Below are positions 17,912-26,650 of a stretch of 64,000 nucleotides of DNA, in pieces. The stretch lies in the NCBI GenBank assembly GCA_003367665.1, contig QKXI01000009.1, forward strand, positions 62,100-126,099, read 5' to 3'. The notes beneath the pieces were generated by a model. The model saw only the letters and a program-made list of their open reading frames with translations. It did no database searches and was not told the origin of the DNA. Origin of the DNA: Leifsonia sp. ku-ls (GTDB lineage Bacteria > Actinomycetota > Actinomycetes > Actinomycetales > Microbacteriaceae). The number at the start of each line of letters is the position of its first letter. Position 1 is the stretch's first letter. Both the position numbers and the translations under genes were made by a program.

Positions 17912-19102
17912 TCAGCGGAAGAGGGTGCGCGGGATGCCGATGTTCGGATCCAGTGCGCGCTGGATGACCATGATGGCCGCGCCCATCGCGCCCCCGGTCT
18001 CGCCGGAGCGGGACTGGGTGATGGTCAGGTGCTGCGTCGCCAGCGGTGTCGACCGTTGGTAGACGACCTCGCGCATCCCGGCGAGGAGCTGCTCGCCGAC
18101 GCGGGAGAGGCTGCCGCCGACGACGATCATCGACGGGTTCAGGAGGTTGACGCACGTCGCGACGACAGCGCCGAGGTCACGGCCGGCCTGGCGGATGGCC
18201 TCTTGCACGACGGGGTTGCCGCTGCGCGCGAGCTCGACCACGTCGTCGCTCGTCTCGGCGGGGAAGCCGGCCTCGGTGAGGGCGCGGGCGATCGCCGGGC
18301 CGCTGACGAGCGACTCCAGGTCGGCGTCCTGCTCGCCGTGGCTCGGCGTGTCGGTGCCGAACGGCACGCGCACGTGACCCAGGTCGCCCGCCGACCCGAG
18401 CGCGCCGCGCTGCAGGCGGCCGCCCGCGATGATCCCGGCGCCGACGCCGGTCGCCACCTTCACGAACAGCAGATCGGTCTCGTCCGGCCACATCAGCGCC
18501 TGCTCGCCCAGGGCGAGGAGGTTCACGTCGTTGTCCACCAGCACCGGGACGTCGAAGACGCGGCGGATGTACGCGGGGATGTCGAAGCGGTCCCAGCCGG
18601 GCATGATCGGCGGGTTCACCGGGAGGCCGGTCGAGTGCTCGACGGGGCCGGGGACGCCGACGCCGACGCCGATGAGCTCCTCCGGCTGGCGGCCGGACGC
18701 GATGTAGAGCTCGCTCGCCGCTTCGAGCGCCCAGTCCAGCACGGGCAGCGGACCCTCGGCGATGTCGAGCCGGCGCGACTCGCTCGCGGTGATGTTGCCG
18801 GCGAGGTCGGCCAGGGCCACGACGCCGTGCGTCGCGCCGAGGTCGATCGCGACGATCACGCGAGAGTCGGGGTTGAAGCGGATGCGCGCGGGCGGCCGGC
18901 CGCCAGACGAGACGTCGTCGCCCGCCGGGACGACGAGGCCGGCGCCGGTCAGGACGTCGATGCGCGCGGCGATGGTCGAGCGCGCGAGGCCGGTCAGCTC
19001 GGCGAGCTGCGCACGGGTGCGCGGCACGCCGTCGCGCAGGATCGCCAGCAGCTCCGCGGCGTCTGCGGCGACGAGCACCGAGTCTCGCGCGCTGTCGGTC
19101 AT
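17912..19102 (-). CDS. ROK-family transcriptional regulator
   Basis: The 396-residue repressor has an N-terminal winged helix (about residues 10-65; AQLAELTGLARSTIAARIDVL). The ROK sugar-kinase-like domain follows: VIVAIDLGATHGVVAL, GVGVGVPGPVEHSTG, VDNDVNLLALGE and GAGIIAGG. The usual zinc-binding ROK cysteine cluster is not obvious. The ATG at 19102 is preferred; a TTG at 19138 is possible but weaker. TTCAAT ends 6 nt before the ATG, so the message may be leaderless. It is divergent from the sugar operon and probably controls the 19167-19195 promoter. Confidence 0.88.
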   Translation of the reverse strand: MTDSARDSVLVAADAAELLAILRDGVPRTRAQLAELTGLARSTIAARIDVLTGAGLVVPAGDDVSSGGRPPARIRFNPDSRVIVAIDLGATHGVVALADLAGNITASESRRLDIAEGPLPVLDWALEAASELYIASGRQPEELIGVGVGVPGPVEHSTGLPVNPPIMPGWDRFDIPAYIRRVFDVPVLVDNDVNLLALGEQALMWPDETDLLFVKVATGVGAGIIAGGRLQRGALGSAGDLGHVRVPFGTDTPSHGEQDADLESLVSGPAIARALTEAGFPAETSDDVVELARSGNPVVQEAIRQAGRDLGAVVATCVNLLNPSMIVVGGSLSRVGEQLLAGMREVVYQRSTPLATQHLTITQSRSGETGGAMGAAIMVIQRALDPNIGIPRTLFR

Positions 19103-19166
19103 ATCGCCATTGAACCACAGTGTCGGGGTCCGGCTCAAAGTTATGCATTCAATGAGCGACTTTTGT

Positions 19167-19195
19167 TTGACATCCGGCAGAAGTCCGGATTGAAT
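19167..19195 (+). promoter_or_regulatory. Promoter with operator in the spacer (sugar operon)
   Basis: TTGACA (19167-19172), 17 bp, then TTGAAT (19190-19195) is a near-consensus promoter for the four-gene operon starting at 19246. The spacer carries an inverted repeat, ATCCGG (19172-19177) and CCGGAT (19185-19190), centred between the two hexamers, a classic repressor position. CATTCAATG at 19146 and GATTGAATG at 19189 form a second, flanking inverted pair. The divergent ROK protein is the likely binder. Confidence 0.7.
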
Positions 19196-19245
19196 GGAGG
19201 AACGCCAACCGGCTCAGCCATCCCATGAACTCGACGAGGAGAACA

Positions 19246-19989
19246 GTGTCGACGTCAAAAGTCTCCGTGCAGCTGTACACGGTCCGTGAGCTCCTGACGG
19301 AGGACACGGTCGGAACCTTGAAGCGGATCGCCGAGATCGGGTTCACGCAGGTCGAGCCGTTCGCGTTCCTCAGCTTCGGCGACGCGTTGCGTCAGGGCCT
19401 CTCCGAGGCAGGCCTCTCCGCGCCCACCACCCACCAGGGCTTCCTCGGCGGCGACCTCGACGAGGTGTTCGGCGCCGCGAAGCAGCTGGGCATCGAGACC
19501 GTCATCGACCCGTTCGTCGCGCCCGAGAAGTGGCAGACCGCGGCCGATGTCGCGCAGATCGCCGAACAGCTCAACGCCGCGGCCGAGGTCGCCGCCCGTC
19601 ACGGCATCCGCGTCGGCTACCACAACCACGACCACGAGATCTCCAGCACGATCGAGGGCGTCACGGCGCTCGAGTTCCTCGCCGGCAAGCTGGCGCCGGA
19701 GGTCGTGCTCGAGGTCGACACGTACTGGGTGGCCGTCGGCGGCGTCGACCCGGTCGCGTACCTCCCCAAGCTCGGCGACCGCGTCGTCGCGCTGCACATC
19801 AAGGACGGCCCCGGCACGCACGAGACCAAGGACCAGGTCGCGGTCGGCCAGGGATCGCTTGCGGTCGAGCAGATCATCGCCGCCGTGCCCGGGGCGCTGC
19901 GCGTCATCGAGCTCGACGACTCGCGCGGCGACCGGTTCCAGGCCGTCGCCGACAGCTTCGCCTTCCTCAGCTCGAAGGGCCTCGCATGA
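19246..19989 (+). CDS. Sugar phosphate isomerase/epimerase family (TIM barrel)
   Basis: This xylose-isomerase-like TIM-barrel protein has 247 residues. Putative metal ligands lie in QVEPFAF, YHNHDHE, VLEVDTYWVAVGG, HIKDGPG and VIELDDSRGD. Family members isomerise sugars or cleave 3-keto-glycosides by beta-elimination. GTG at 19246 follows SD GAGGAG at the proper distance; the ATG at 19225 has none. It is the first gene of the rightward operon and overlaps the next gene by 4 bp. Confidence 0.9.
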   Translation: MSTSKVSVQLYTVRELLTEDTVGTLKRIAEIGFTQVEPFAFLSFGDALRQGLSEAGLSAPTTHQGFLGGDLDEVFGAAKQLGIETVIDPFVAPEKWQTAADVAQIAEQLNAAAEVAARHGIRVGYHNHDHEISSTIEGVTALEFLAGKLAPEVVLEVDTYWVAVGGVDPVAYLPKLGDRVVALHIKDGPGTHETKDQVAVGQGSLAVEQIIAAVPGALRVIELDDSRGDRFQAVADSFAFLSSKGLA

Positions 19990-21083
19990 GCGCGGGCCGC
20001 GTTGGCGTCGGCGTCATCGGCGCCGGAGTGATCAGCAACCAGTACCTCGAGAACCTCACCTCGTTCCCCGACCTCGACGTGCGCTTCGTCGCCGACATCG
20101 ACCTCGAGCGCGCGAAGGCGCAGGCCGAGAAGTTCGGTGTCGCCGGGTCCGGAACAGTCGAGGAGCTGCTGGCCGACGACGCGATCGAGATCGTCGTCAA
20201 CCTGACCATCCCGAAGGTGCACGTCGAGGTCGCGCTGCAGGTGCTCGCCGCCGGAAAGCACGTGTGGAGCGAGAAGCCGTTCGCGCTCGACCGCGCGAGC
20301 GGCAAGGAGCTGCTCGAGGCGGCGCACGCCAAGGGTCTGCGCGTCGCGACGGCGCCCGACACCTTCCTCGGCGCCGGCATCCAGTCGGCGCGCCGGCTGA
20401 TCGAGAACGGCGACATCGGCGTTCCGCTCACCGCGCTGACCCTGATGCAGAGCCCCGGCCCGGAGTCGTGGCACCCCAACCCGGACTTCCTGTTCCAGGA
20501 GGGCGCCGGTCCGCTGTTCGACATCGGCCCGTACTACCTGACCGCTCTCGTGCAGCTCTTCGGGCCGGTCGCCCGGGTGAGCGCGAGCGCGTCGAAGGCG
20601 CGCGAGACGCGCGTCATCGGGTCCGGCCCGCGCGCCGGCGAGGAGTTCGCCGTCACGGTCCCCACCCACGTGAGCGCGCTCTACGAGTTCGAGAGCGGCC
20701 AGACGGCGCAGGCGGTGTTCAGCTTCGACTCGAAGCTCGGCCGCACGCAGTTCGAGGTGGCCGGGGCGGACGGCACGGTCGTCGTGCCCGATCCGAACAC
20801 GTTCGAGGGCGAGCTGATCGTGCACGGCGGCGACGGCATCGAGACCGTCCCGTCGACCGGCGCCACGGCAGGCCGCGGAATCGGTGTCGTCGAGCTCGCC
20901 CGGGCGATCCGCGCCGGCGTGCCCGAGCGCGCCTCCGGGGAGCAGGCCTACCACGTGCTCGACATCATGGTTTCGACGATCGAGGCGGGCGAGTCCCGCA
21001 CGCCGGTCGACGTGGAGAGCACGGTCGAGGTGGCTCCCGCCCTCCCGGAGGACTGGGATCCGCGCGCGGAGACGCTGGCGTAG
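19986..21083 (+). CDS. Gfo/Idh/MocA-family oxidoreductase
   Basis: The 365-residue dehydrogenase has Rossmann motif GVGVIGAGVISNQYL at the N-terminus, EKP motif in WSEKPFALDRAS, and GAGPLFDIGPYYLTALV in the second domain. It starts at an ATGA overlap with the upstream isomerase, which indicates translational coupling and linked function. An NAD(P)-dependent oxidation of a sugar hydroxyl is the family reaction; the exact substrate is unknown. Confidence 0.91.
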   Translation: MSAGRVGVGVIGAGVISNQYLENLTSFPDLDVRFVADIDLERAKAQAEKFGVAGSGTVEELLADDAIEIVVNLTIPKVHVEVALQVLAAGKHVWSEKPFALDRASGKELLEAAHAKGLRVATAPDTFLGAGIQSARRLIENGDIGVPLTALTLMQSPGPESWHPNPDFLFQEGAGPLFDIGPYYLTALVQLFGPVARVSASASKARETRVIGSGPRAGEEFAVTVPTHVSALYEFESGQTAQAVFSFDSKLGRTQFEVAGADGTVVVPDPNTFEGELIVHGGDGIETVPSTGATAGRGIGVVELARAIRAGVPERASGEQAYHVLDIMVSTIEAGESRTPVDVESTVEVAPALPEDWDPRAETLA

Positions 21084-21092
21084 GCGGGCACG

Positions 21093-22259
21093 ATGACCGA
21101 CGGGAGTGACCGGAGCACGGCCGCGCAGGGCGCGGCGCAGAGCGGCGGCCTGACCCGCCGTGACGAGAGCGCCGCGGGCGCGCGCCTGCGCGTCGGGGTC
21201 GTCGGCGGCGGCTTCATGGCCGAGGTGCACTCGCGCGCGATCCGCGCGGCGCGGGCCGAGGTCGCGGGCATCGTCTCGTCGACGCCGGAACGCTCGGCCG
21301 CCGCGGCGGAGCGTCTCGGCGCCGCACGGCCGTACGCCTCGCTCGACGAACTGCTCGCCGACGACGGCATCGACGTCGTCCACGTCACGACGCCCAACGC
21401 GCTGCACGCCGAGCAGGCGGCCGCGGTGCTGGCCGCCGGCAAGGACGTGGTGTGCGAGAAGCCGCTGACCACGACCGTGGCCGACGCCGAGCGGCTCGTG
21501 GCCGCGGCGGAAGGACGCACGGCGACCGTCCCGTTCGTGTACCGGTTCCACCCGATGGTGCGCGAGGCCCGCTTCCGGTTCGCCTCCGGACAGGCCGGGC
21601 GCGTCCTCAGCATCAACGCCTCGTACCTGCAGGACTGGCTGCTCGGCTCCGACGACGACAACTGGCGCGTCGACTCCGCGCAGGGCGGGCGGTCGCGGGC
21701 GTTCGCCGACATCGGCTCCCACCTGGTCGACCTGGTGGAGTTCGTCAGCGGCGACCGCGTGAGCCGCGTCTCCGCCACCAAGCGCACCGTGTTCGCCGAG
21801 CGTGCGGCCCACGCCGGCATCACGACGGAGGACGCGGTCGCGGTGGTCGTGGAGACCCGCTCGGGCGCCCTCGGGACGCTGCTGGTCTCGCAGGTCGCGC
21901 CGGGCCGCAAGAACCGGCTGTGGCTGGAGATCGCCGGAAGCGCCGAGAGCGTCGCCTTCGACCAGGAGCAGCCGGAGACGCTGTGGGTCGGGCGGAGGAA
22001 GGGCAGCCTCCTGATCCCGCGCGACGCCGACCAGCTGAGCGACGACGCCGCGCGTCTGTGCGTCGTGCCGTCGGGGCACCCGCAGGGCTATCAGGACGCG
22101 TTCAACGCGTTCGTCGCCGACACCTACGCGGCGGTCGCGGGCGAGACGCCCGACGGCCTGCCGCGCTTCACCGACGGCCTCCGGGCCGTGCGGATCACGG
22201 ACGCGGTGATCGACTCGGCCGAGTCGGGCACCTGGATCGAGATGGGAACGAACGAATGA
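21093..22259 (+). CDS. Gfo/Idh/MocA-family oxidoreductase
   Basis: This 388-residue dehydrogenase has a polar N-terminal extension of about 30 residues before the Rossmann motif [20 protein letters not shown] occurs in [13 protein letters not shown] and the second-domain motif in [16 protein letters not shown] (D-I-G-S-H). It lies 9 bp after the preceding dehydrogenase and overlaps the next isomerase by 4 bp, so all four genes form one operon. Paralogous to three other dehydrogenases nearby, but divergent enough to suggest different substrates. Confidence 0.91.
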   Translation: MTDGSDRSTAAQGAAQSGGLTRRDESAAGARLRVGVVGGGFMAEVHSRAIRAARAEVAGIVSSTPERSAAAAERLGAARPYASLDELLADDGIDVVHVTTPNALHAEQAAAVLAAGKDVVCEKPLTTTVADAERLVAAAEGRTATVPFVYRFHPMVREARFRFASGQAGRVLSINASYLQDWLLGSDDDNWRVDSAQGGRSRAFADIGSHLVDLVEFVSGDRVSRVSATKRTVFAERAAHAGITTEDAVAVVVETRSGALGTLLVSQVAPGRKNRLWLEIAGSAESVAFDQEQPETLWVGRRKGSLLIPRDADQLSDDAARLCVVPSGHPQGYQDAFNAFVADTYAAVAGETPDGLPRFTDGLRAVRITDAVIDSAESGTWIEMGTNE

Positions 22260-23290
22260 CGGACCTCGCCGCCGAGTCGGGTCGCACGCACCCGGTCACC
22301 CTGTTCACCGGCCAGTGGGCCGACCTCACCCTGGAGGAGGTGGCGAAGTACGCGAGCGAGTGGGGCTACGACGGCCTCGAGATCGCCTGCTCCGGCGAGC
22401 ACCTCGACGTCTGGCGCGCGGCGGAGGACGACGCCTACCTGCAGGGCCGCCTGGACATCCTCGACCGTTACGGCCTCAAGGTCTGGGCGATCTCCAACCA
22501 CCTGAAGGGTCAGGCGGTCTGCGACGACCCGATCGACTTCCGCCACCAGGCGATCGTCGGCTCGAAGGTCTGGGGCGACGGCGACCCGGAGGGCGTGCGC
22601 CAGCGCGCGGCGGAGGAGCTGAAGCTGACCGCGAAGGTCGCCCGCAAGCTCGGCGTCGACACGGTCGTCGGCTTCACCGGCTCCAGCATCTGGCCGTACG
22701 TCGCCCAGTTCCCGCCGGTGCCCGCCGAGGTGTTCGAGCGCGGCTACCAGGACTTCGCCGACCGCTGGAACCCGATCCTCGACGTGTTCGACGACGAGGG
22801 CGTGCGGTTCGCACACGAGGTGCATCCCTCGGAGATCGCCTACGACTACTGGACCAGCGTCCGCACCCTGGAGGCGATCGACCACCGCGAGGCGTTCGGC
22901 TTCAACTGGGACCCGTCGCACATGATGTGGCAGGACATCGACCCGGTGGGCTTCATCGTCGACTTCCAGGACCGCATCTACCACGTCGACTGCAAGGACA
23001 CGCGCCTGCGCCCGAAGAACGGCCGCGCCGGCGTCCTCGGCTCGCACCTGCCGTGGGGCGACCCGCGACGCGGCTGGGACTTCGTCTCGACCGGCCACGG
23101 CGACGTGCCGTGGGAGGACGCCTTCCGCGCGCTGGAGTCGATCGGCTACACCGGCCCGATCTCGATCGAGTGGGAGGACGCCGGGATGGATCGCCTGCAC
23201 GGCGCGAAGGAAGCCGTCGGCTACATCCGCTCCCTGCTGTGGAAGCAGCCGACCGCCTCCTTCGACGCCGCGTTCAGCAACCAGGACTGA
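22256..23290 (+). CDS. Sugar phosphate isomerase/epimerase family (TIM barrel)
   Basis: The 344-residue TIM-barrel protein is longer than its partner at 19246. Visible metal-site motifs include [40 protein letters not shown] and [11 protein letters not shown] (Glu/Asp/His/Glu ligands). It is similar to isomerase-like proteins encoded beside Gfo/Idh/MocA dehydrogenases in keto-sugar pathways. It ends the operon. No transporter is encoded in the cluster. Confidence 0.9.
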   Translation: MTDLAAESGRTHPVTLFTGQWADLTLEEVAKYASEWGYDGLEIACSGEHLDVWRAAEDDAYLQGRLDILDRYGLKVWAISNHLKGQAVCDDPIDFRHQAIVGSKVWGDGDPEGVRQRAAEELKLTAKVARKLGVDTVVGFTGSSIWPYVAQFPPVPAEVFERGYQDFADRWNPILDVFDDEGVRFAHEVHPSEIAYDYWTSVRTLEAIDHREAFGFNWDPSHMMWQDIDPVGFIVDFQDRIYHVDCKDTRLRPKNGRAGVLGSHLPWGDPRRGWDFVSTGHGDVPWEDAFRALESIGYTGPISIEWEDAGMDRLHGAKEAVGYIRSLLWKQPTASFDAAFSNQD

Positions 23291-23302
23291 CGCTGCCGAG
23301 GC

Positions 23303-23746
23303 TCACGCCACGTCGAGCACCCAGGTGACGCCGTAGCGGTCGGTCAGCATGCCGAAGCCGGCCGACCAGGCGGACGCCGCGAGGGGCTCGATGACCGTCG
23401 CGCTCTCGGCCAGGCCGTCCCAGTAGCGGCGCACCTCGTCCAGCGTGCCGCCGCGCACCGAGACGAAGAACGGGCTGTCGGTGATCGTCGTGCCGCTCTC
23501 GCGGCGGGTCGACGGCGCGACCACGGCGCTCGCGGGGCCCGGGATGTCGTACGCCATGACCCGGAAGCCGTCGGTCGAGACGACCTGGCCGAACACGACG
23601 TGGTCGGCGCCCGGCGCGTCGGCCGGCATGCCGAAATCGGCATACGTCGCGATCCGGGTCTCGCCGCCGAAGACGGCGGCGTAGAACTCCAGCGCCTCCC
23701 GGGCCTGTCCGCGGAAGTTCAGGTGCGTGGTGGTGGTGATGGTCAT
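23303..23746 (-). CDS. VOC/PhnB-like glyoxalase-fold protein
   Basis: This 147-residue protein has the glyoxalase fold of the PhnB/3-demethylubiquinone-methyltransferase-like group: HLNFRGQAREALEFYAAVFGGET, VMAYDIPGP, and GFGMLTDRYGVTWVLDVA. SD GAGGAA lies before the ATG. It is divergent from a WYL regulator that probably controls it. Catalytic role unknown; this subgroup often lacks the full metal site. Confidence 0.85.
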   Translation of the reverse strand: MTITTTTHLNFRGQAREALEFYAAVFGGETRIATYADFGMPADAPGADHVVFGQVVSTDGFRVMAYDIPGPASAVVAPSTRRESGTTITDSPFFVSVRGGTLDEVRRYWDGLAESATVIEPLAASAWSAGFGMLTDRYGVTWVLDVA

Positions 23747-23843
23747 GGGATTCCTCGCTCTCGTCGCCGGGGCTGTCCCGGCTCCGCCAGGCTGACAGCA
23801 GAAGAGGACGGAATCGGTCCTCTTCTTGCGGCAGACTCGTCCC

Positions 23844-24800
23844 ATGAGCGCAACGTCGTCCCGGATGCTCGCCATGCTCTCGCTGCTGCAGGCCCGTCGC
23901 GACTGGCCGGGCGCCCGGCTGGCCGAGCGCCTGGGCGTGACGGTGCGCACCGTCCGCCGCGACGTCGATCGGCTGCGCGAGCTCGGCTACCGCATCGACG
24001 CGATCAAAGGGCCGGACGGCGGCTACCGGCTCGCGGCCGGCTCCGAGCTCCCTCCGCTGCTGTTCGACGAGGACCAGGCGGTCGCGCTGTCGATCGCGCT
24101 GCAGAACGCGAGCGCGTCCGGCGCCGGGATCGAGGAGGCGGCGGCCCGCGCCCTGACCACGGTGCGCCAGGTGCTGCCGTCGCGGCTGCGCCACCGGGTC
24201 GATGCCATCCGGTTCGAACACCCGGCGGCCGCCACGACGGTGGACCCGGGCGTGCTCGCGGCGGTGAGCGACGCCGTCCACGCCCGCACGGTGCTCCGGT
24301 TCGACTACGGCGGCGCCGAGGGCCCGGCCCGCCGCGCGGAGCCGCACGCCGTGGTTGCCCGGGACGGCCGCTGGTACCTGGTCGCGTGGGACCTGGACCG
24401 TGGCGACTGGCGGCTGTTCCGCCTCGACCGGCTGTCGCCGCGCACGCCCGGCGGCCGGCGGTTCGAGCCGCGGCCGATCCCCGGGGGCGACGCGCGTTCG
24501 TTCGTCTCCGCGCGCTTCAAAGGATCGGAGGACGAGGACGCCTGGCCCTGCATCGGTGAGGCCGTGGTCGCCCTGCCCGCGCGCGAACTCCTCCCGTGGG
24601 TCGACGACGCCGACGTCGAGCCGATCGACGACCGCACGAGCCGACTGCGGGTCGGTTCCTGGTCGTGGATGGGCGTGCTCGCCGCCCTCACCCGCTTCGA
24701 CGCGCCGTTCCAGATCGTCGGCCCGCCGGCGCTGCGGGAGGCGGCGAGCATCCTGGTGGGCCGGCTGGACGCTGCCGCGGCCGGGCGGCCGGAGCGGTGA
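23844..24800 (+). CDS. HTH-WYL transcriptional regulator (YafY type)
   Basis: The 318-residue regulator has an N-terminal DeoR-like helix-turn-helix (about 5-60; LAERLGVTVRTVRRDVDRLRELG). A WYL domain follows, with RWYLVAWDLDRGDWRLFRLDR around residues 170-205, and a C-terminal WCX-like extension. WYL domains bind ligands, often nucleic-acid or nucleotide signals. It is divergent from the VOC gene, 97 bp apart. The start is set at 23844 because the short upstream MRQTRP extension has no SD. Confidence 0.88.
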   Translation: MSATSSRMLAMLSLLQARRDWPGARLAERLGVTVRTVRRDVDRLRELGYRIDAIKGPDGGYRLAAGSELPPLLFDEDQAVALSIALQNASASGAGIEEAAARALTTVRQVLPSRLRHRVDAIRFEHPAAATTVDPGVLAAVSDAVHARTVLRFDYGGAEGPARRAEPHAVVARDGRWYLVAWDLDRGDWRLFRLDRLSPRTPGGRRFEPRPIPGGDARSFVSARFKGSEDEDAWPCIGEAVVALPARELLPWVDDADVEPIDDRTSRLRVGSWSWMGVLAALTRFDAPFQIVGPPALREAASILVGRLDAAAAGRPER

Positions 24801-24802
24801 CG

Positions 24803-24898
24803 GTCAGCCGCCGGTGGGCGCCGCCTGCTCGGCCTCGCGGCGGCACGAGGAGCGAGGGTCAGCCGCCGGCCGGCGCCGTCTCCTCGGCCTCGCGCCGG
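24803..24898. repeat. Duplicated DedA gene tail
   Basis: The bases 24803-24843 and 24858-24898 are about 85 percent identical. Read leftward, both encode the same kind of ending: RREAEETAPAGG-stop for the real gene and RREAEQAAPTGG-stop for the second copy just outside it. The second copy is a gene end without a gene. Confidence 0.75.
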
Positions 24899-25506
24899 CG
24901 CGACTTCCGGTCGAGCACCCAGGCGCGGATGCCGGCCACGATCGACGCGGCGATGACCACCCCGGCGACGATGTACGCGACCGGCCGCACGCTCGGGTTG
25001 ACCGCGGCGAAGTATCCGATGACCGTGATGAGCACGCCCCAGCTCAGGGCGCCGACGATGTTCGCGCTGAGGAACCGCCAATAGCGCATGGCGCTGATCC
25101 CCGCGATCGGCGGGATGAACACCCGGCCCCACGGGATGTACCGGCTGATCACCACCGACCACCAGCCGAACAACTCGTAGAACCGCTCCGCGCGCCGCAC
25201 CCCGGCCTGCACCCACCGACCGCCGCGGCGGGTGAGGTACGGCCGTCCGAACCGTCGCCCCAGCCAGAAGCCGACCTGGTCGCCCAGCACCGCCGCCACG
25301 CCGACCCCGATCGCGAGCACCCAGATCGACAGCTCGGAATGCGTCCCGGTCAGCAGCCCCGCGGCGAACAGCAGCGAGTCCCCGGTGATGAACGGGATGA
25401 ACACCCCGACGAACAGCGCCGTGCCGGCGAACACCAGCGCCCAGACCACGAGGTAGAACAGCAGCGGTCCCACGCCGCCGAGGACGTTCGCGAGGTCGTG
25501 GGCCAT
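24859..25506 (-). CDS. DedA-family membrane protein
   Basis: This 215-residue DedA/SNARE-associated protein has the motifs IPFITGDSLLFAAG and RYIPWGRVFIPPIAGISAMRY (the conserved R-x-x-P and Pro/Gly stretch) and re-entrant-loop-like hydrophobic segments. DedA proteins are linked to lipid scrambling and to membrane potential and drug tolerance. The ATG at 25506 has no SD; TACGCT ends 6 nt upstream, indicating a leaderless message. The tail of the gene is duplicated downstream. Confidence 0.92.
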   Translation of the reverse strand: MAHDLANVLGGVGPLLFYLVVWALVFAGTALFVGVFIPFITGDSLLFAAGLLTGTHSELSIWVLAIGVGVAAVLGDQVGFWLGRRFGRPYLTRRGGRWVQAGVRRAERFYELFGWWSVVISRYIPWGRVFIPPIAGISAMRYWRFLSANIVGALSWGVLITVIGYFAAVNPSVRPVAYIVAGVVIAASIVAGIRAWVLDRKSRRREAEETAPAGG

Positions 25507-25581
25507 GCTTCGAGCGTATCGGGGATGCGGGCGCGGCGGCATGGGAGGTGGCCGGGAGTCCTCCCGTGCCTGCCGCGTCCG

Positions 25582-26565
25582 TCACATCGTCAGCACGATC
25601 TTCCTGCCGGCGTTTGCGCCGCTGTCGAAGCGGCGGTGCGCCTCCACCACGTCCTCGAGCGGGAAGGTCCGGTCGAGGGCCGGCCGGAGGGTGCCGAGCC
25701 GGACGCCGTCGGCGAAGAACGCGGCCATCCGGCCGACCACCGCGGGGTCGGCCAGGTGATCGAACCCGCGGTAGCCCACGACGGTCACGTCGCTGCGGCT
25801 GGGCTCCGGCGTCGGCCGCGGGTCCAGGAAGCCGGCGGCCACGACCGTCCCGCCCGTCCGGGTGGCCCGGACGAGGTCCGCCTGGCCGGGACCCCGGACG
25901 AGGTCGAGCACGAGGTCCGCGCCGCGGCCCTCGGTGAGTCGCCGGACCTCCTCCACGACGTCGTCGCGATCGGCCGCCACCACGGCGGCGGCGCCGGCCG
26001 CCGTCAGCTCCGCCGCCCGCGCCGCCCGTCGTGTGAGCGCGATCGGGACGGCGCCGAGCCGGTTCGCCACGTCGATGGCCGCCCTTCCGACGCCGCCGGT
26101 GGCGCCGGTGACGAGCACGTGATCGCCCGGGCGCATCCCGCCGACCTCGACGAGCGCCCCGTACGCGGTCGAGAACCCGACCCAGGTCGCGGCCGCCTCC
26201 GGCACGCTCAGCTGCGGCGGCCGGGGAATCAGGTCGGCGGCCGGGACGACGACGTGGTCGGCGTAGCTGCCGCCGGCCACCGCGTCCGGGATCGCCGTCA
26301 CGATCACCGGATCGCCGCCGTGGGTGTCCGTGACCCCGTCGCCGACGACGTCCACCACCCCGGTCCCCTCCACCCCTAGCCGGGCGTGCGGCAGCGGGAC
26401 GGGCGCCGGGGAGGCGCCGGACCGCGCCATGGCGTCGATCGGGTTCACCGCGGCCGCCTGCATCCGGACGCGGACCTCGCCGGGAGATGGATCGGCCGGC
26501 CTCTCGTCGAGAAGGTGCAGGACCTCCGGTCCTCCGAAACGGTCGAAGACGACGACGCGTGACAT
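25582..26565 (-). CDS. NADP-dependent MDR oxidoreductase
   Basis: The 327-residue quinone-reductase-like enzyme has an N-terminal GroES fold, the nucleotide motif VTGATGGVGRAAIDVANRLGA, and RAAELTAAGAAAVV. No zinc-ligand cysteines are seen. SD AAGGGAG precedes the ATG. It is divergent from an HxlR regulator whose start lies 86 bp away, and HxlR proteins commonly control such oxidoreductases in response to electrophiles. Confidence 0.88.
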   Translation of the reverse strand: MSRVVVFDRFGGPEVLHLLDERPADPSPGEVRVRMQAAAVNPIDAMARSGASPAPVPLPHARLGVEGTGVVDVVGDGVTDTHGGDPVIVTAIPDAVAGGSYADHVVVPAADLIPRPPQLSVPEAAATWVGFSTAYGALVEVGGMRPGDHVLVTGATGGVGRAAIDVANRLGAVPIALTRRAARAAELTAAGAAAVVAADRDDVVEEVRRLTEGRGADLVLDLVRGPGQADLVRATRTGGTVVAAGFLDPRPTPEPSRSDVTVVGYRGFDHLADPAVVGRMAAFFADGVRLGTLRPALDRTFPLEDVVEAHRRFDSGANAGRKIVLTM

Positions 26566-26624
26566 GGTTCTCCCTTCGCGGATCGAGCACGGTGCGCGCT
26601 CAGGGACAACGCTAGGAAACGACC

Positions 26625-26643
26625 GGTTACCTTCGGGTACCGT
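26625..26643. promoter_or_regulatory. HxlR promoter/operator region
   Basis: GGTTACC (26625-26631) and GGTACC (26636-26641) form an imperfect palindrome around TTCG. The right half overlaps TACCGT (26638-26643), a -10-like hexamer ending 7 nt before the GTG of the HxlR gene. The site lies between two divergent genes, so one bound dimer could repress both. Confidence 0.45.
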
Positions 26644-26650
26644 AAGTCTG

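Noticed and set aside
19103-19138. Upstream TTG start for the ROK regulator
   Set aside because: It would add 12 residues without an SD and would place the start upstream of the -10-like TTCAAT. The ATG at 19102 is simpler.
19617-22079. 820-codon leftward frame across the sugar operon
   Set aside because: It lies opposite two intact dehydrogenase genes and part of an isomerase gene with overlapping starts, and shows no domain pattern.
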